From: Ciborinia camelliae
Taxonomy: Eukaryota > Ascomycota > Leotiomycetes > Helotiales > Sclerotiniaceae
Reading direction: 5' to 3'
Length of the DNA: 64,000 nt
Assembly (NCBI GenBank): GCA_025890175.1
Contig: JANPYM010000005.1
Location: forward strand, 779,085-843,084
The translations under genes and the position numbers were made by a program. The notes beneath the pieces were generated by a model. That model made no database searches and was not told where the DNA came from. It saw nothing but the letters and a program-made list of their open reading frames with translations. The first letter of the stretch is position 1; each line of letters begins with the position of its first letter. This document shows, piece after piece, positions 1-9,369 of this stretch.

Positions 1-1
1 C

Positions 2-533
2 CCCGCCCCGTTCACTCAAATTGACAAAACTAACATATGTACCAGAGGAAGGATCCAGATATGTAAGCAAATACAATTCTCCGATGCTGCACTTCCCGAT
101 TCAAGCACCAATCCCATTAATGATTGTTTCAACTCATCCACCCTCTTTACCTCTCGTATATTTTTGATTCCCCATTCTCCCACAAGAACTTTCTTCATTA
201 GGTAGCCACTAACCCCCGCTTTTATAGAACGGACAACTTAGTCACTACAAAACCGAGAAAGATGAATGGTTCAAGAAGATGTACTTTAACGCTGGGTAAG
301 ATACGAATACTCCGATCCTGTATGTTTCTCGCCAACTAACAAAATGTGTCAGCAAATACTGCAAAGCATTAACAGATGGAAAGGCAGCTGACACCGTTTG
401 CAAAAACGTACCGGCATCGGATCCAGTCAACTTTATGTTTCGACGAACATCCCAAAAGAGTGGAAATTCAATCCTCTGGCAACATCTCAAATACGGCACT
501 GATACCTGGGCGGTAAACTTCCCCGGCTACTAG
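2..533 (+). CDS. 3' end of an unidentified protein-coding gene, cut by the window edge
   Basis: An open frame runs from the left edge and continues through two introns: exons 2-201, 242-295 and 353-533, with introns 202-241 (GTAG..TTAG, only 40 bases) and 296-352 (GTAAGA..TCAG with a CTAAC branch site at about 334-340). Phases match at both junctions and the frame ends in TAG at 531-533, leaving about 144 visible residues. The tail has two cysteines and ends NFPGY; it holds no motif I recognise. The first part may contain a further unresolved intron, because GTAAGC at 63 also looks like a donor. The N-terminus lies outside the window, so family and location cannot be judged. The last exon is the best-supported part; the 40-base intron is the weakest. 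Confidence 0.45.
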
Positions 534-1015
534 ATTTAGCTGCATATCTTGGAGATACAATGAGCAACGGAAAGATGGACAACGATTTTCTTGGATGATG
601 TTTGGGTTATTGTCATTTGTTTCACGAGTTAGACTTTTTGAGAAAAGACTTTTAAAAAAATATGTTTCTCTTCGTTTTCAAAGTAGGTTTGTTTGCTGGG
701 GTTGTTTTCGGGATTCCGGGGGAGCAGAAAGAGAGATGGCATGCTGGCATGTAAAGATCTCGGATGCATGAACACTTTATTTTCGTTTTTTAGCTTTCGA
801 AATCTTATGCTCTTTCTATCCACAGGCATGATGAATATATTACTTTTCTTGAAATGATAATGTGGGACGCAAAACGCACTACAGGATATGTCATTTGACA
901 AAGACTGAATAAAAAAGGCCTGTATATGAATGCGTGACATGAGTGGAGACGATGGTTTAAAGCACAACATTGCAGCTGGCTGTGCAAAGTAATGGTTGAA
1001 TTTACGAGTCCTAGC
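534..1015. other. Intergenic, no gene seen
   Basis: This lies between two convergent 3' ends. A reverse-strand open frame at 629-970 has no recognisable domain and irregular composition, so I take it as chance. Nothing else is visible. Confidence 0.5.
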
Positions 1016-2120
1016 TCAAGATAATGAGAACTTTTGCCTTGTTAAAATGTCATTTCGCCACAACCACGCAACTGCAACCAAGGTACCGGGACCTGAGAGA
1101 ACAAAAACAGCAGCTCCTCGTGCAAGAAGTGACGACCAACTTCTTTCAACAAGCCCTGAATTCTTCATATCGCCGATCAAATACAGTAGCCACAAAAAGC
1201 CTGCTCCAAATGAAAATACTTGATCAGCTTGAACATATCTTCTCATAGCTTCAGGGAAAGTCGCTTGCTCGACGGCTTTTGGATAATACAAAGTGATTGG
1301 CGAATAAGGTGACATCAAATTGACATAAATCCAAGCAACACCAGATACGACAGCGAAAACTTTGACCGCAACTTGAGCTGCTTGGGTAGAGGTATTCTTC
1401 ATACGGTTGGTCTTGGCAGCAATGGTGTACGGAAGAAAGATCTGACAGAGACCAAACCAGACAGGAAACAGCTGCCAGAACCATATCCACCAATATCGTA
1501 TTGATATGGTATTGCCACAATACATCATGAATATGGGAATGTAGGAGAATATTGATATGGTAAGGACGATAAATTTATTAGATGGTGCGTTTAAATCATG
1601 GAGATGAGGTCGGCTTAGTGTATCAGGTGTGGATGTAATGTAATGGAGGTAAAAGTATACTGGGACAACAACGCCGGCACTGAGCACTTGCATCGGAAGA
1701 CCAAAGAGTATAGGACTAAAAATTAATTAGGGTTCGGAATTTGATATGAGTTGTCCGTACTCACAGGTAGGATGGGGTCCAAAGATTGACAGGTTTGTAA
1801 GATTCGATCATAAAAATGGTGTACAGAAGGCTGATATCCAGCAGAAAACTGAACATCTGATACCAGGCAACTGGGTCAACACCGAATGCTGCGGGTCCAA
1901 ATGCAATTGAGACTCCTCGAAAGATTTCATCCAGAAATCCAACACGGTAGAAGCTTTTTATGATAGGAATATCAACAGAGTCCCATGTTATGTTTCCCGT
2001 GGAAAGAATCTCCTCCAGGTGAAGTAAGGCTTCATCCCGACCCATACATAGAAAACATCCAATTGAAAATGCTAGAATTGGTAACCCTATCACAGCCCGG
2101 GTGACCTTGCTGCTTGCCAT
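1016..2120 (-). CDS. Polytopic membrane protein of secondary-metabolite type
   Basis: Two exons, 1765-2120 and 1016-1715 on the reverse strand, join across a 49-base intron (GTGAGT..TTTAG) to give about 351 residues from the ATG at 2118-2120. The protein is very hydrophobic. A short N-terminal segment (residues 10-27) is followed by a stretch with a Gly-Val-Asp-Pro turn (about 75-80) and then six to seven further membrane segments separated by short polar loops. From memory, the segment around residues 80-150 resembles the membrane domain that occurs alone, or fused to the C-terminus of FAD-dependent monooxygenases, in fungal terpenoid and polyketide clusters. That family link is inference and no activity is assigned. 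It sits at the left end of the decayed cluster but is itself intact: no stop, frameshift or broken splice site. It could be a cyclase-like, scaffold or self-protection protein. Confidence 0.75.
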
Positions 2121-3211
2121 GGTTTGAATGATTATGGAAAGATACCGGACATTGAAAGCCCCAAAGAACTTGCTTGAGAATTTAGAATGGACGATTGAAC
2201 TTCACTACAGAAAATAAAATTCAAGATGTAGATATTCATGAGGTGAGAGGGGGGTTCAAACAGCTTCTTTATACTCTGGAAAGGCCCCATCAAATCGTCG
2301 AGTTCGAGAATTTCCAACCAACAACACCTGCATTGAAACAACTTTGCATAAAATATGGGGATGGGTACATGTTTTGGGGGTGTCCAGACTCCAAAGTGTT
2401 GATTATGGAGATGGTATACTATCAAAACCGTTGGTTATGGAGATGCTACTGGTGAGACTAACCCCTAGGTCACCAATTCTCCGAGGTTTATGCGGAAGAG
2501 ATGTACTGAACTCAAGATAGATTCTTATGCCAACGACTCCTTTGCTGTGCCTCCCAACTACAACGCACTCGGTCTGAATGCTCGCATACATACATATGTA
2601 TCTTTATATCTTAAGGCCCCTGGAAGAATATTGGACTGCCTTGCACTTTGCCCTTATTACTCTTAATCAATTGCTACGTATTTTGCAAAAAACGCTGAAA
2701 TAACAGCACCAAACAGCTTTCCCCCCTTTGTATTCAAGGAGTTATATACGTGATATAAAAACTTACATCTATCCCAGTGGTTTAGACCTGTAAAATGTAG
2801 TATCATTCAAGTCAAGTGTGTCGAGCTCAAGATCTCTTTTACCAATTGCAATGTAACTGTCAGCTGAATCGCGGGGATCTTTCAACGCTGGTTTTGAGCC
2901 TGGTTTCAAGTTTCAGCAACTCCAAAAGTAATTTTCGCAAAAGGCTTGCATCATCTCACTCAGATTAATTCCTGCACGTGTTACGTAAGCGCAGCCTCTT
3001 AAGCTTCGCCATCAATCCTTTAACCTACCCGTACAAAAGCCTCAATTTCCTCCCCACTCCAGAATTACAACCAAAACCCTACTCTATCCATAGAAAATTC
3101 AAATTTTCTTTCATAAATCTGGTCTTCTGCAGCTTCGTCGTAACACACTACTGTACCCCGCATTTGAAACCAACAGATACTTCGAGTCTATTTTACCCCA
3201 GATCTAAAACC
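2121..3211. other. Intergenic region upstream of two divergent genes
   Basis: About 1.1 kb between the start of the membrane protein (reverse) and the start of the small protein (forward). The last 200 bases are pyrimidine-rich, as is usual just upstream of fungal genes. Short open frames on both strands here overlap each other and match nothing. Confidence 0.5.
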
Positions 3212-3889
3212 ATGTCTGCGTTCCTAGTTTTCTGCACTGCAGAAATTCCAAATGAGGCAAGTCAAGTGACCCTGTTTAGTCTCGAATTTATACTGATAGA
3301 TAGTTCTCTTTCCTAGACCCTCGCCGCCTTCCAAACACAATCTACAAGCGCCAGAAACGCACCCGAGAGTCCATGGATCCTCCAAAAGATTCCATCTGAA
3401 GGTGTTCACGGACCCGAACTTACTCTTCCTCTTCCAACACCCTCAGTTCCGACTGGTTTTAAAGACGCAACGCCTGCGACTTTACAAGCCTTCATGGCCG
3501 AGAAGGTCGTAGGTCGACATGAATTTCCCGAGTACAGGGGCTCCATCGCATGGAATGAATTCGTAGTATTGGACTCACGAAGTGCTGAGGACAAAAATAC
3601 TTGCCTTGTCTATCATCGCGTACAGCGTATGCCTGAGGGCTCTGCAGAGGGTGAATGGGATGAAGAGAAGCTCATCTATGAGTGGAAGGTCTGGCGCGTC
3701 AAATTTTTGATGGCTTGGTGGTTGATTACTGGACTGAATGATGGCGATGATATTATGTTTGATCTTATGGAAGATGAGAAAGATACGTATACAGATCGAG
3801 ATGGAGTTTTGCAGATGCCTTATATGGAACATGATGAGCATGAATATCCGGATTTGGAAAATCGCGTGCCATGGGGTCCAGCCCCCTAG
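3212..3889 (+). CDS. Conserved-looking hypothetical protein with a GC-AG intron
   Basis: Exon 1 is 3212-3256 (15 codons from ATG) and exon 2 is 3317-3889, giving about 205 residues. The 60-base intron starts with GCAAGT directly after GAG and ends TTTCCTAG with a TACTGAT branch site, the standard form of the rare GC-AG class. Both exons are in phase 0. The product starts MSAFLVFCT, has an Ala-Pro-Glu-Ser-Pro-Trp segment near residue 31, and an acidic C-terminal half rich in Asp, Glu and Met, with no signal peptide or membrane segment. It looks like a soluble, single-copy fungal protein without known domains. Its codon use and intactness suggest it does not share the fate of the broken enzymes to its right, so it may mark an original cluster border. 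Function unknown. Confidence 0.75.
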
Positions 3890-4369
3890 GAGAGGAGGGC
3901 GTTTTGTCAGTAGTATCTTTGAGACTCGTTTAGCTTTACTATATTGATGGCAAGATATACGGCCAAATAGTTCTGATTGATACTAGTCTAGATCTAAGTG
4001 GGAGTAAGAACTCAATGATATTCATTATCAAGTCTAAGATTAGATGGTAACCACTGTATTTGTCAATATGATACTGAAAATTGGTTAGGTGACGATGGAG
4101 ACGACTGGCTTATTAAAGCCATCGAGGCCTGAAGTCCAGGTTCAAGAGCACAGTCACCAAGTATAAAAACCAAAAACACCACCATACTAATACTATTCCT
4201 CATTGCCGATATAACATTCCATAAAGTTTAAGTCACAAATACTGACATTGCACAGTTCCTGATTCGATAGGATGGTCGCATAATTTAGAGATTTAATAAC
4301 GTGTCATGATGGCCCTCCTATTTTATAGAAGTTAGAACAGACCTGAATTATCAGGCTATATATATCTCG
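3890..4369. other. Intergenic, no gene seen
   Basis: About 480 bases between the convergent 3' ends of the small protein and the P450 remnant. No open frame or repeat stands out. Confidence 0.5.
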
Positions 4370-5248
4370 CTATTTTCTATTTGTGAACAATATTTCCCCC
4401 TGAGGATTTGGAAACTGATTAGTCTGAAAATTAATCACTCTCGGTTGCCCCTCGCCATCTTTCAACTTCAATTCGTACTTTACCAGAAGATATTCTAGTA
4501 TCAGCTTGACCTGATGACTAGCAATAGCCCGTCCCGGACATGCATGTCTGCCCGCTCCAAACTGCATCTGTTCCAACTTGAGGCTGGTCAATTGGAATTT
4601 ATTGTCGTTTTCAGGCACCACATGTCGAAGCTTGTAGAAACGCAGACCATCAAAGGTGTTGGGGTTATTATAGAGGTCAGGATTAAAGTTGATTGCGTTT
4701 GCCGGCGAAAATAACGTCGAGCACTTGGGGATTACCACTCCACGGGACAGAGTGATGGTTTCCCGCCCGATTCGTTGAAAGGTGACTATTTGCACTTAGA
4801 ACCCTACCGCTTCTATGTCGTGTATGGGAAGATGTTTACTCACGAGTCAAGTGGCCACTATGCCTGAGTGTTTCCTTCACGAAACTATCCATTTTCTGCA
4901 GCTGCTCCATACTATACATTGTCCACTGGTCTCCCGCTCCTCTCACCGTCTCTTCAATCTTCTGCCTCAAGATCGGTACGTACTCAGGCTGTGTAGCAAG
5001 ATTGAATATGCAATTCGTGATCAACTGGGTTTTTGTATTCACGCTCAGAGCCCCGATGATGAGCTGCATAATGGCGTGCAATTGTGGATCGTTTTTATCT
5101 TTAGGGTCATTCGTGTTGTCCCGGAGCCATTCAATCGAGTCGTGTGGCTTTTTGTGTATTTGTGATTACGGTTCTTCTCACTGGTAATTAGTTCAGCTAG
5201 GATAGGGGCTAGAATATCTTGCGCTCGACGGTTACAGTCCCAGACGCT
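4370..5248 (-). pseudogene. Cytochrome P450 pseudogene 1 (C-terminal part)
   Basis: The C-terminal half of a microsomal fungal P450 is readable on the reverse strand. The last exon (4370-4785) carries the haem-binding loop FGAGRHACPGRAIA. The exon before it (from 4844 up) carries the K-helix KETLR, which supplies the ExxR motif. They join in frame across a good 58-base intron (4786-4843, GTGAGT..ATAG). Upstream the frame breaks: a T-run on the forward strand at 5149-5153 (A-run in the gene) is one base out of phase. Beyond it a P450-like stretch (DILAPILAELI, then SEKN) continues in another frame to a stop near 5249. The N-terminal half, including the membrane anchor, is not found in the 470 bases upstream. 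It lies head-to-head with the PKS remnant, as expected for a tailoring oxidase of the same cluster. A sequencing error could explain the one frameshift but not the missing N-terminus. Confidence 0.8.
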
Positions 5249-5719
5249 TCATCCGCTGGTCGGTAAGCTATATGCCAATATCTCGCCACTATACCTTCGT
5301 AATCCTCTCTACAGTAATTCAGCACAGAATCTTACTTTCTCACGCGAAAACATAGAAGTTTACAGGGTAACAATGGCGAAGTGGATGAGGACACTCCCGC
5401 CTAGTATCAAATTCATATCAGGATATCCGTCAAAACTTCACTATTTGTATGGTAAGATAAGGAAATCTTGAAAACCCAGCTTTACTCGACGAGCCGAGCT
5501 GATGGGATCTATTGATGACAATGGTCAAGTCTATATCCTGCTTGAAATACTGCATTGCTCTCCGTTGTCCCATTCAGTACCTCAACTTTGTGTTTCAATA
5601 TGTTCCAGAGCCGTTCAAATTAGGTCAAGTCTTCTCCAACCATACTACTAGATTAGATTTACTGTTCGATCATAGGAACTTGCAGCCAAAATATCAAACT
5701 TTCGGAAACCAACCACTTA
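5249..5719. other. Spacer between divergent P450 and PKS remnants
   Basis: About 470 bases that probably contain the old shared promoter and perhaps unrecognisable 5' P450 sequence. No intact open frame is supported. Confidence 0.4.
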
Positions 5720-7268
5720 ATGGCAATCAGCGGCACTGAAAATGGCCACGCCAATGGTCATGCCAACGGCCTCTCGGACGGTGCCAATGGTAGCAACTAT
5801 ACTAACGGTCATTCCAATGGCCTCTCACGAGGTACCAGAGACAACCCGTCGCTATATGCGGCATGGCAATGAGACTCACTGGTGGAATTCGCAACAATGC
5901 GGATTTGTATAAATTTCTGTTCGAAAAAAAGGATGCTCGATCATTGATTCCAAATGACAGGTACATGTTGATGCCTACTACAGCCCACATGGCCAAGATG
6001 GAACCATCACCACAAAGCAGGGCTATTTTCTGGACGATTTAGACTATTCGAACCTCGATCTGTCGATGTTCACTTTTAGTGCGGCTAAAGCGGAGCAGGT
6101 AAATCCAAATCATAGGCTAGTGCTTGAGGTGGTCCGAGAAGCCTTTGAAAGCGCAGGTGTGAGTGAATGGCGGGGCAAGAACATTGGAGCCTATGTTGGT
6201 CTGTTTACGGAAGATTGGCAAGAGCTAGCCACAAACATAACTAGGAGTTCAATTCTCACCGCATTATGGGTGGCACTGACTTTGCTTTGCCTAACCGCAT
6301 CGCTTATGAATACGATATCAGGGGCCCCAGGTAAGCTTTCATTACCCAATTAATTAAAGTGCTCTCCAAAGAAGTGATGCTAAAGTGTAATTAGTATGGT
6401 GGAGAAAATCACCTCTGCAATGATCACTGGATCGAATTTGATTTTGGGTGAGTCATATCCGAAACGGAAGTTGTTCCTTGACCAACATGTTTCTTGCATT
6501 GTGAGAAATCCTAAGATAAATCCACTAATCTATCTTGATGATAGCTCCTGGGTTGACTATCCTCTTGAGTGTGTTTGGATCACTCTCACCAGAGAGCTCC
6601 TAGAAATCGTTTGACACTTCAGTCGATGGATATGCTCGAGCTGAAGCCGTTTCAGCGATATATATCAAGCGTCTAGATGAGGCTATCAGGGACATAAACC
6701 CAATCCGAGCCGTAATCAGATCTTCAGCAACTAACGTTTACGTATCGCTGACTTCCTCATTTCATATTGGCATTGGGTTTTCTGAAAAAAATATCACGAT
6801 GTTCCCAGAGCATCATACCAGATAGTACTAATATTATGATACCACAGTGAAGTTCCCTCGAGATGTACGCCTTCTTTAGCCCCAAACATCCCACTGCCCG
6901 CATTTCGCAGTGACGCCACCTATCTTCTAGTTGACGGTTTGGGTGGTTTAGGCAAGGGCATAGCTGGTTGGATGGCTTCATAGGGCGCTAACAACGTGAT
7001 GTTTCTCTCTTGGTCTGCCGGCAAATCTCCAGAGTATCAAGCTTTTGCGAAGGAGCTAAATCTAATGGGCTGCTCAACCCAGTTGTTCGCCGTTGATATT
7101 GCAGACGCTACAGCCGTAAAAGAGGACGTTTCACATGCATCTTTGCCTATTGAAGGTGCTTTGCAAATGGCGATGGTCTTAGATGATCGAGATATCTTGG
7201 ATATGGACCTGGAGTCATGGAACAAGGCAGTCATCACAAAGGTCCAAGGAGCTTGGAACCTACACTGA
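5720..7268 (+). pseudogene. Highly-reducing polyketide synthase remnant (KS and KR pieces)
   Basis: The ATG at 5720 begins a Gly/Asn/His-rich leader typical of fungal HR-PKSs. It is followed, in shifting frames, by ketosynthase sequence: CGMAMRL near 5855, FSAAKAEQ near 6070, and WRGKNIGAYVG near 6170. A further KS stretch ([17 protein letters not shown]) lies near 6625-6675. Ketoreductase sequence follows at about 6897-7268, with the NADPH-binding GLGGLGKG and a VQGAWNLH end. Damage visible here: frame changes near 5841-5850, 5962 and 6255-6265; loss of the roughly 25 codons around the catalytic KS cysteine at the 6330/6395 splice junction; TAG at 6601-6603 and at 6981-6983; and only about 160 bases between the KS and KR pieces, where a full enzyme has AT, DH, (MT) and ER domains. 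A working HR-PKS is over 2,000 residues, so this cannot make a product. The domain call is from family motifs; the order of events is inference. Confidence 0.88.
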
Positions 7269-7639
7269 CATCATCGATACTAGACTATTAATTAATCTAA
7301 TTATAAACTATCGATTTATATATAATTTGTATTAAATTTGTAGCTATTTTGATCGATTTGCACAGATTTCTTATAGACCGATAAGGTCGATAAGGTCGAT
7401 AAGGTTAATGAAAATAAAGTACCGATGATGGGAGCTGGAGTGATTTACCTGCCCAGCCTGCTTATAAAGTTGATAGAGACCTCACTAAGCCTATATTTTA
7501 AATCAGAATGGCGCAGTGAACACTGAAGATGAACGCTGAACACCTGCTGTAAGTTAAAAATTGAAACCTAATTTCGACGATTTTGACGCTGATTTGATCC
7601 ACTATTTGAACCTATGGGGCCTCAGGTTCATCCTCTGAT
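7269..7639. other. AT-rich spacer with a small tandem repeat
   Basis: The sequence right after the KR fragment is AT-rich. At 7378-7407 the unit CGATAAGGT is repeated about three times. No open frame is supported. Confidence 0.5.
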
Positions 7640-8099
7640 ATGAATACAATGCTCATCACAACCTGGAATGCATCCCCAGACCTCACCCGTCTGGCCTGCA
7701 CCGGACAATCTGCAGGTGGAAACCTGGCAGTACAATCTGGGCTCCTCTTCTCGGAACTTTCACAAATCAAACTTATCACGTCTATGGGCGGCTCTTTGAG
7801 TACAGATATTCCTTATTGTCGCGTTCCTGGACTCAGGAAGACTTTAGGAAGGAGTCCTCCACCAGCTGGGAAGGCGAAGAATATCATCCGGACGTACGTG
7901 AGGAACATCAAACCTCAATCAATGAGAACGAGTGGGAATGTCATCGAGATGTGGGACTTTTTTGACCTGCGTGTTGAAACAGGCATACTTGGGTCGTTGG
8001 CGTGGGGCAGGGCGGAAAGAGGAAGTGGACGTAATGAAGGTGTTGGACAGGGCAGAGACAATGCCACCTAGCAAGCAAATTCTTGGAATTATTCGGTAA
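7640..8099 (+). pseudogene. Alpha/beta-hydrolase fragment (hormone-sensitive-lipase-like)
   Basis: The segment encodes the nucleophile elbow GQSAGGN (about 7702-7722) in a context (DLTRLACT before it, LAVQSGLL after it) typical of HSL-family esterases, where the serine is the catalytic nucleophile. Two overlapping frames are needed. The first runs to about 7980; the likely native continuation (LDRAETMPP, ending LGIIR and TAA at 8097-8099) is in another frame, so a single-base indel lies around 7950-7985. Both the N-terminal cap/oxyanion (HGGG) part and the catalytic Asp/His end are missing, leaving about half of a normal 300-350 residue enzyme. It lies between the PKS remnant and the exporter, so it was probably a tailoring or product-release hydrolase of this cluster (inference). 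Confidence 0.7.
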
Positions 8100-8756
8100 A
8101 GAGGATAAAGATTCACAGTAGTTTGTTGACCTGAAGCCTATCGATCCATAAGTTGGGCAGCTCTTGATTGATCTCAAGAATCATCACCTGACACTATTTC
8201 TATGCTTTTCTTTTTTGAGATGGCAATCTTATTTGTTCTTTGGTCGTTACCTCTTAATTCTTTAGAATGCATTGCTAACTTTGGGCGTTTCATATAGTAT
8301 GGCTCATACATGGCTTGCAGGACTCTGTGGTGAGTGACGAGTCCAGACTTCTTTTTCCACGGCAATGATGTATAGGTTCCCCCGCTGTGCTCCATGGGAT
8401 TGGTTGGAAAATTAAAGCGGAAACTTCCTGGTGTTCCCCTATTATTGAGCCTTGAACTTAGAGACCATGGATTCGAGGCTACACGTGATGGGAAAGAGGC
8501 GTGGATCCAAGAAGGACTTGGATTTATAAGAAAATATTGGCCGTAGTAGGGCTCAGGCAGGTGCCATAACTTTTAGGTACGGTATTACCAAGTTCTATTC
8601 ATATCTGGAGAATAAATTAGATAGACATGATTGAAAAATATAATGTGACATCTAGCCGCAACACCCATGAATGAAAGAAGAGAAAATTGCTTATTAGCTC
8701 CCCTTGCATTGTATCTGACATGGGTCGGGGAAATGCACTCCTTCCGTCTGCGCGAG

Positions 8757-8860
8757 TACATGCACGATTACACCCCGTGACTCGCCTGTGAGGCTCCGAC
8801 GATGTAACATTGTGCCGTATTCCGATTGTTGATCAAAAAATATATCATTACTTTACTCAG
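8757..8860 (+). repeat. Imperfect direct repeat A, copy 1 (promoter region)
   Basis: This stretch carries GATTACACCCCGTGA, CCTGTGAGG, TTGTGCCGT, a GATTGTTGATCAAAAA stretch and ATCATTACTTTAC in that order. The same order and spacing recur at 9141-9247, so about 100 bases are duplicated with roughly 75-80% identity by eye. It lies 510-610 bases upstream of the MFS start. Confidence 0.7.
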
Positions 8861-9093
8861 GCTTGGGCAACCAGTATACCCGCAGGTATATATCATGTGA
8901 TCGTCCCATCTAATCGTCCAAAGTTGAGGTTATTCCCAACTATATAAATGAATCAAAGTCAACAAATAGGTAAAAGTATAAAAAATAAACCTCTCCCTAC
9001 ATACCTTTTCCCTCCTCCGCCCTTCTTTCCCCCTCCCCTGTGCCCATACCCGCCGGATAAACCCCGGGTTACCCTACCTTTTGCCCAACCCCA

Positions 9094-9133
9094 GCTTTAC
9101 TACCTTATCAATGTTGTCACGAAGATCAAAGTT
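9094..9133 (+). repeat. Direct repeat B, copy 1 (promoter region)
   Basis: GCTTTACTACCTTAT followed by AATGTTGTCACGAAG and a TCAAA tail. The second copy is at 9239-9281, with a three-base insertion in the middle. Confidence 0.65.
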
Positions 9134-9140
9134 CCCTTTG

Positions 9141-9247
9141 TATATGCGCGATTACACCCCGTGACCCACCTGTGAGGTTTTGAAGCGCTAATCTTGTGCC
9201 GTGCATGACAGTGATTGTCAATCAAAAATTCTATCATTGCTTTACTA
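9141..9247 (+). repeat. Imperfect direct repeat A, copy 2 (promoter region)
   Basis: Second copy of the element at 8757-8860, ending about 120 bases before the MFS start codon. The conserved core GATTACACCCCGTGAC is nearly unchanged while the flanks have drifted, which fits selection on a protein-binding core or simply a fairly recent duplication. Confidence 0.7.
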
Positions 9248-9281
9248 CCTTATGATTAATGTTGTCACGAAGCTCAAACTG
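9239..9281 (+). repeat. Direct repeat B, copy 2 (promoter region)
   Basis: Second copy of the 9094-9133 element. It overlaps the end of repeat A copy 2, showing that a unit of about 145 bases was duplicated locally in more than one step. Confidence 0.65.
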
Positions 9282-9369
9282 ACCCTTTCCACACTCTCTC
9301 CCCTCTAATACATCCTCCTCTAGGGAGCACCAGTCACTCTGATAATTCGATCTTTGATTTTGGGTAAAC

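Larger units (their letters stand above)
8100..9369. other. Long upstream region of the MFS gene, carrying direct repeats
   Basis: About 1.27 kb without a supported gene. It contains two imperfect direct-repeat pairs, listed separately, and a pyrimidine-rich block at 8990-9070. The last 80 bases before the MFS start are also CT-rich, as expected for a fungal promoter. Confidence 0.55.

Noticed and set aside
629..970. 113-residue reverse open frame
   Set aside because: Overlaps other frames, no motif; lies in the 3' flank between two convergent genes.
5512..5739. Forward frame just upstream of the PKS remnant
   Set aside because: Ends after the PKS start in another frame; no motif.
5720..7268. 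A functional mini-PKS with KS and KR only
   Set aside because: Several frame breaks, two stops and loss of the catalytic cysteine make a working protein implausible.
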